Translations under genes and position numbers: made by a program
Notes under the pieces: generated by a model
What the model saw: the letters and a program-made list of their open reading frames with translations, nothing else
Database searches by the model: none
What the model was told of the DNA's origin: nothing
Origin: Orientallactaga sibirica
Taxonomy: Eukaryota > Chordata > Mammalia > Rodentia > Dipodidae
Direction: 5' to 3'
Length of the DNA stretch: 64,000 nucleotides
NCBI GenBank assembly: GCA_036365145.1
Contig: JAEOAD010000012.1
Location: 43,182,501 to 43,246,500, forward strand
In this document: positions 58,687 through 64,000 of the stretch, piece after piece
Layout of the letters: every line of letters starts with the position of its first letter
Numbering within the stretch: the first letter of the stretch is position 1

Positions 58687-59289
58687 TGTAAGTTTGAGAT
58701 AAAACATTATTATACATTACACTGCTTATGGTAGAGAAAGGCCAATGTAAAATTTAAGGAAATAGAATAATCATGTCAACTGTTAATCTTAATTGGAAAT
58801 AATTTACAATAGTGTCTTATTACAGGAAGAGGTAAAATAGGATTTTTTGAGGGAAGAGGAAATGATAAACTCCTACAAATGCCCATGTTCTAATCCTCAG
58901 AACCTCTGATTATATGTATTGTGATTAAATTAATGATCTTAACATAAGGAAAGTATCTGTTCTTTTTTTTTGGAATGGACATGATACATTGTGTTATTAG
59001 GGGTAGGAGAGGGAGATTAAAACATGATACATGGACACGCTTAGTCCATTCCCTTCCCTGTCATCTGTTCTTCTACTTACATATGTGCAATACCATACAC
59101 TAAAGTCCTTCCCTCTCCTCCCTTCCTTATAGCCTTTTACCAGCTTACTGGTTTCTGGTACCTATTTTTGGTTCCAGTTCACACACAAGTCTATACATTC
59201 ATGGGAAGAGAATGCGTAAAAGAAGGGCGGGGGGAGGGTCAATCTAAATTCAAGATGTTGTGAATAAGACTTATGTAAGCCTACTTTTT
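58687..59289. other. Unique DNA
   Basis: No gene was recognised. If the following L1 were full length this would be ORF2, but no such coding text is seen. Confidence 0.45.
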
Positions 59290-60365
59290 TGCATAATGGC
59301 ACATCTAGAAGATGTAGAGTGTTACTACAAAATTTTCAGTGCCTGGGATGCAATACCTTCCAGTGAATTGTTGGCCAAGGAGGTCCTTGTAGCCTCCAAA
59401 ACATTAAAGGCTTTTGCCAAAACCGTTGGTTTCCCTTGAGAAACAGATAGTAAGACCCTATTGCTGAAGACATCTCTTGCCTGAGAGGCAAAGTAACTGA
59501 GAAAGCAAGCTGGTACTGAGCAGAAAACCTTCTCCCTGTAGACCAGCCAATTGAAAGCTGGAAAAAGCTGCATTGCATGCAGCCATATGGGAGACAGAAG
59601 TCATCAGCAGTGAAAACAGTGGACACTGAATATTCAAGTTTGGCCATACAGGCTCAATGACTGAACGGGTGCAATAGTGGCATGTCTACTCTTGGGGTAA
59701 CCAACTGCTCCATAATTGAGTGAAGGCCCTCTCTATGGGAGGGAATACATACCTGGTACTGAAAAACCTAAGCAAAAGTCTATGGCAGGGGAGGTCATGA
59801 GCCTTAGGGGTATAAAGCCTGCTTTTGTCTGGCTAAATGTATATACTATTCCCACCAAGCTGCCCTGAAAGCACTACACTTCATGTTCATGTTCACATAT
59901 TAATGCTACTCTCAATTCTGGTTAGAGAAGCTTCTCTTTTCAGAAGGTGATGACCACTGGGATGACCAAAAAGCAACATAGTGCTGAGAAGAAGGGATGG
60001 AGGAGTGCCCAGCACTGAAACACCTCTGTCACACCCTCCAAGGCTCAGGGCCCATTGCGGAAGAGGGGGTGGATAGAATAGAAGAGCCAAAGGAAGGGTA
60101 TGACTCCTTACAATGCAATTGTCTGGACAGAAATTGGTCCAGATTTCCATGACCTTGCAGTTCCTAGCAATACCTTCACAAGACCCTCATAATAGAAGAA
60201 AAAGATGATGACATTAAACTAAAAGAGAGACTAATGGAGAGAGGGAGGGGATATGATGGAGATTGAAGTTCTAAAGGGGAGTGGGAGGAGGGAAGGGAAA
60301 TATCATGCATTTTTTGTATGTAAGTATAGAAGTTGTCAATAAAAATGTGGGGAACAAAACGATAC
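59290..60365 (+). mobile_element. LINE-1 3'-UTR copy, 5' truncated
   Basis: AAGATGTAGAGTGTTACTAC, AGGAGGTCCTTGTAGCCTCC, CAATAGTGGCATGTC, GGGGTAACCAACTGCTCC, GCTCAGGGCCCATTGCGG and AGAGGGGGTGGATAG are followed by a G-rich run. AATAAAAATGTGG at 60340 gives the 3' end. The antisense copy at 61480-62820 shares these stations. Open frames of 82-103 codons on the minus strand here are chance. Confidence 0.8.
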
Positions 60366-61479
60366 AGTGTCAAAGTCATGCAATGTGAAAAAGATTTTAT
60401 GTGTCAGTTCTGCCTTTGGAAAAATAAAGGAAGCAAAACATTGACCCAACATATAAGTGGCTTTAAAAATTAGAATAATAGCAGGAGCTTCTCTCCTAAG
60501 TCTGTCAGAACCATAGCTCTGTCAGAACCTTTATGCTAGCAATCTAACAATCAAAATTATGAGAATAAACCTGATTTTAAGGGGACATTTTAGTTATGTC
60601 TTTATGCAATAAGAAAATGTTACAAAGACATAAATAAAACCTCTAACAAATATTTTATATAATAAATCCTTGGTATCCACTGAACTTATAATAGTTCAAT
60701 GTAAATGCTACAAAATACAGGTGTTACACTGTATAATTTATGAAATAAATGGCAAGAAAAATTATATACATTTAGTTCTGATATAGCACTTTTCTTATAA
60801 TTTGAAACCATGTTGTTTACATGTAAAGATGTGGAGACTGTGACTTGGAGGGCACAGAGATATCAATTAACAAGCTTTTAATGAGAAAACTGCAGTTAAT
60901 GTAATAAGTCTCCCCATACTCCTTGCTTTTGGTGAGCTCACTATTTTGAGACCATAATGTACTGTACCTTTCTTTTCATGGACTTAGTACACAAATATAA
61001 TGTACGGAAACTTAGATGTGTTGGCCATGACTGCTTCACAGACCTCCAAAAACAGGGACCTGAACTGATCAAGAAGTGCAGCAGCTTTGCTTTGAAATCT
61101 GTCCCCGCTTTGCTGCCCAAGGCTGTACTTTTCACAACGTGCCAAGCTAATGACTGAACATATTAGGGAATCTTAAGGCAGGTCATTTTTTGAGAGAACC
61201 AGGAGAGTGGGAGTGCATGTTAGCTTGATGACAACTTGTTTAGATGGCATGGTCATCTGCAATGCTTCCATTTGATATTCTGCTCTCCCCATTTCACTTG
61301 GGTCATGTATGCATGGTCAAACAGTTAATAAAGCCTTCACTTTACATATTTTTCCTACAGGTGTTTCCCTGATATATTCTTTGCACATTTCATCCCATTT
61401 CAGTACTTGCTTTGTGGAGGATACAGGCTAAAATATATTGATCATTTACAAATCACATGTATTTTATAAATTTTAAAGT
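60366..61479. other. Unique DNA between two opposed L1 ends
   Basis: The frames at 60941-61157 on both strands have no domain I recognise. No repeat is seen. Confidence 0.45.
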
Positions 61480-62822
61480 AATTTTCTTAAGTACTTTACT
61501 ATATGAACACATTGTAAATTTGTTATATTCTGATTGGGCTATTAAGTCTCTTCTCCCCCACTGCCATTCCACTGTGGTCTCTCCTCAATGGGGTTATCAG
61601 TAATCACTGTGGGGTGATGACTGCACGAGTCAGTTCCTGAGTGGAAAGCAATGCCTCCATGTGCACCTTCTCACACTGTGCCTTTTCTATCCTTTCAGTC
61701 CTTTCTTACATGATGTTTCCTGAGCCTTGGAGGTCATGTTATAAGTCTCCTTCAAGTTGAGCACTCAAAAGCCTCTGATTTTTTTTTTTTGTTTGTTTGT
61801 TTGTTTGTTTTGTTTTGTTTTTCAAGATAGGGTCTCACTCTGGTCCAGGCCGACCTGGAATTAACTATGTAGTCTGAGGGTGGCCTTGAATTCATGGTGA
61901 TCTGATCCTTCTACCTCTGCCTCCTCAGTGCTGGGATTAAAGGTGTGCACCACCACACCTGGCTCAACCTCTGAGTTTTTGATCGGATGTGTTTTGAGTC
62001 TTCTCAGTGTCTACTGCCATCTCCCTGAAGGAAATTCTCAGGATACCAGTAGGAGTAGCACTAATATTTAATCACTTCTTCTATACTATTTTCTGTGCCA
62101 TGGTGGGCATGATAGAGATTACTCTTATTGTGCTAGGAACTCAGTTTTCTCATCTTTTCATTCTTATGGGTCTGGAGTCTCCCTGGCATTTGTCACCCTC
62201 TATCAAAAGCAGATACTCTAAGCCAGAGTGAGAGCAGCATGAATCAAAGGGGATAAACATAGACATTTAGGTGGCATTTTGATGAGCATAACCTCACTAT
62301 TTAGCCAAACAACAGCAGAAGCTTCAGTGTAATATCTATGACCTTCTACTTCATTGGATTCTGACTTGGTTCTCAGTACCAACCAAATTTCTTCTCACTC
62401 AGAAGGCCTCATATCCATTTAAAGAGCAATATATTATTCCTATAACTGATGTGCCACTATGGCACCAGTGGGTTTCCCTTCTCTGGCTAGTTGATTGTAG
62501 CTTGCAGAACCCATTGCTTTTCCATACTGTTGGTTAGTTTTATCTCCCAGTAGCTGCTATAGCACATTCCAGAACTATGACAGTTAGTTGGTAGGGAGCT
62601 GCGTTACACTTCAGTTCCAGTTTGATCTATTTTCTACAACCAGAGGTGATATTTTGTATTTTTATATTTCACTTTATTCTTGCATTTTGTTTTTGGTGTG
62701 GTATTTTGGGTCCCTTGCATTTGACAAAAGTGTTTTTGATGAACAGTTTCAGTCTACCAGATTTTAGCCATTTTCTTCAAGTCCAATGGTCATACTAATA
62801 TTTATACCACAGTTATATCAGC
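61480..62822 (-). mobile_element. LINE-1 3'-UTR copy, antisense, with nested B1
   Basis: Read on the plus strand: TCCTGAGCCTTGGAGG, CCTCACTATTTAGCCAAACA, ATGTGCCACTATGGCACCAG, CTAGTTGATTGTAGCTTGC and GCTGCTATAGCACATTCCAG. These are the reverse of the stations in the plus-strand copy at 59290-60365 and its upstream part. The 74-codon frame within it (62007-62231) is therefore not a gene. Confidence 0.78.
61779..61966 (-). mobile_element. B1-type SINE nested in the L1 copy
   Basis: It starts with T and (TTTG)n (61790-61820), then AAGATAGGGTCTCACTCTGG, CAGGCCGACCTGGAATTAAC and GGTGTGCACCACCACACCTG. The flanks AAGCCTCTGATTTTT and CAACCTCTGAGTTTTT suggest the duplication. Confidence 0.95.
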
Positions 62823-62826
62823 AATA

Positions 62827-63145
62827 TGTGATGGTTAGTTTTTATGAATCAATTAGAGTTGGTCACAATATACCCACAATCCACAAGAATTCTAGGTTTA
62901 TCTGTAAGAGTGTTTCTGGATGAGAATCAACTTTGATTAGTGGATTCAGAAAAGTAGATTGCTCTTCCCAGTGTGTAGACATCAACTGTCCAATACCTTG
63001 AATGGCTAAGGCAGAGGAAAGCCTGAAGAAGGCAAAATATGCCCTTGCTTCTGACTTGTTTCCTGGGTTAGAACCTCTGGCAAAGTCAGGTTAGGAGCTG
63101 TGCTTCATGAACCTTGGATGTGAATTCTGGAAATATCCAGAGAAG
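62827..63145 (+). mobile_element. MLT2-type LTR (ERVL), 5' part
   Basis: TGTGATGGTTAGTTTTTATG, AGAGTGTTTCTGGATGAGAATC and TGATTAGTGGATTCAGAAAAG show the start and middle of an MLT2 LTR. The closing GTTCTGTTTCTCTGG phrase is not seen, so it is truncated. Confidence 0.65.
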
Positions 63146-63189
63146 TAAGAAGGGTGAAAAATCTTTATTTTTATCATCCTGTGAATGTA

Positions 63190-63320
63190 GCACATGCATG
63201 CTGGCAAAAAACCTCTAATCACACACTCCAAAGGTAGGAAAATCAGAAGTTCAAGATCATCTTCAACTATACAGGGAGTTAAAAGGTAGGCTGGGCTACA
63301 TGAGACCCTAGTGTAAAAAG
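63190..63320 (+). mobile_element. Old B1-like SINE
   Basis: AATCAGAAGTTCAAGATCATC, AGGTAGGCTGGGCTACATG and AGACCCTAGTGT fit an early B1 or proto-B1, with an A/G-rich tail. Confidence 0.6.
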
Positions 63321-63450
63321 GAAGGAATAAAGGAAGGAAGAGAGGTAGAAAGGAAAGAAGAAGGAAGGAAGTTAGGAAGAAAGAAATGAAGAAAGAAAGA
63401 GAGGCAGGGACAGAGGAAAGAGAAGAGAAAGAAAGAAAAGGAAGAATGAA
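63321..63450. repeat. Purine-rich GGAA/GAAA tract
   Basis: About 130 bases of almost pure A and G with GGAAGGAAG and GAAAGAAAG words, continuing the tail of the old B1. Confidence 0.93.
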
Positions 63451-63477
63451 CCTATGTGCTTATGATTATGTTCAAGT

Positions 63478-63640
63478 TCCCTGGGTATGGTGGTTCTCAC
63501 TTTTAATACCAGCAGGTGGGAGGCAGAGGTAGGAGCATCTCTGTGAGTTTGAAGCCACCCTGAGACTACATGGTGAATTACAGGTCAGCCTGGGCTAGGG
63601 TGAGACTCTACCTCAACTACTGCTCCCCCCAAAAAATATT
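63478..63640 (+). mobile_element. B1-type SINE
   Basis: CTGGGTATGGTGGTTCTCAC, AGGTGGGAGGCAGAGGTAGG, GAGTTTGAAGCCACCCTGAG and TAGGGTGAGACTCTACCTC, then CCCCCCAAAAAA. Confidence 0.94.
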
Positions 63641-64000
63641 GTCTAAGTTCTAGTATTTCTCTTACTTCCAAGAAGGAATAAAAACTAGAGCTACCAAGGA
63701 TCTCATACAAAAGTTGTATGAAATTTTTTTCATTTTTCTAACCAAACAGTGTCATAGACAAAATATGTAGATTATTCACCTTTGTTCCTATTTGTGGTGA
63801 ACTTTTTTCAACGTTTACTTATTAGCAGGTTTTCAGGTAAGCAAGGATAATATCCACACATCAGAAGAACAGGAGTAATGAAGAGTGTCTAAAGCAAACT
63901 TAATCCAATTTCTAATTTGATTTATCACTCTGTAAAACTTGTGTCACTCTTTATTCAGAGTCCCTTGCCCAACTAACCCTGAGCTGTGATATCCTAAGTC
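63641..64000. other. Unique AT-rich DNA
   Basis: No gene or repeat was recognised up to the window end. Confidence 0.5.

Noticed and set aside
59325..59647. Two minus-strand open frames of 82 and 103 codons
   Set aside because: They are antisense to an L1 3' UTR, a non-coding region.
59290..60365. Full-length LINE-1
   Set aside because: No ORF2 coding text precedes it; only the 3' untranslated part is present.
62007..62231. 74-codon open frame with hydrophobic run
   Set aside because: It lies in an antisense L1 3'-UTR copy and overlaps its diagnostic stations.

Overview
The window is mammalian nuclear DNA, almost certainly from a rodent. It is AT-rich and CpG-poor, and I find no intact protein-coding gene or functional RNA gene. 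Its SINEs are of two main kinds. One is a B1-type (7SL-derived) element with short A-rich tails. The other is a tRNA-headed element that opens with GGCTGGAGAGATGGCTTAGC and ends in a CT-rich block plus (AAAT)n. Together with B4-like and ID-like composites and ORR1/MT-like MaLR LTRs, they point to a rodent. From memory they resemble jerboa-type (Dipodidae) repeats most, but I could not test the species.

Layout. 0-9.5 kb: unique AT-rich DNA with scattered SINEs and one MaLR LTR. 9.5-13.3 kb: a dense cluster holding a MaLR LTR with a 5-bp target duplication, a 438-bp solo LTR flanked by GAAGA, and a tRNA-SINE split by a 497-bp antisense LTR flanked by GTGG. 13.5-18.5 kb: an L1 relic, unique DNA and CA microsatellites. 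18.5-21 kb: a MaLR LTR with MaLR-internal-like sequence beside a decayed LINE-1 ORF1 relic. 21-31 kb: many SINEs, several with perfect target-site duplications, and AT-rich filler. 31 kb: a complex AT-repeat block. 32-44 kb: ID elements, SINEs, a MaLR LTR, a B4-like element with a B1 inside it, and a candidate exon-like open segment near 37.9-38.1 kb. 44-53 kb: microsatellites, an L1 relic, a MaLR LTR flanked by ACAGG, an MLT2-type ERVL LTR, and a SINE split by a class-II-like LTR. 53-64 kb: mainly L1 3' ends. Two L1 3'-UTR copies lie in opposite orientation (59.3-60.4 kb plus, 61.5-62.8 kb minus), with MaLR, MLT2 and B1 insertions among them.

The genes do not work together because there are none to speak of. 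The window is a layered record of retrotransposition in which nesting gives relative ages: L1 and B4 elements are interrupted by B1 and MaLR copies, and tRNA-SINEs are interrupted by LTRs. I found no novel biological system. The items most worth a second look are the LTR-in-SINE nestings with exact flanking duplications, the internally repeated L1 ORF1 coiled-coil relic, the inverted L1 pair, and the unrecognised exon-like segment at 37901-38146. Family names given to repeats rest on remembered consensus patterns and are stated as such.
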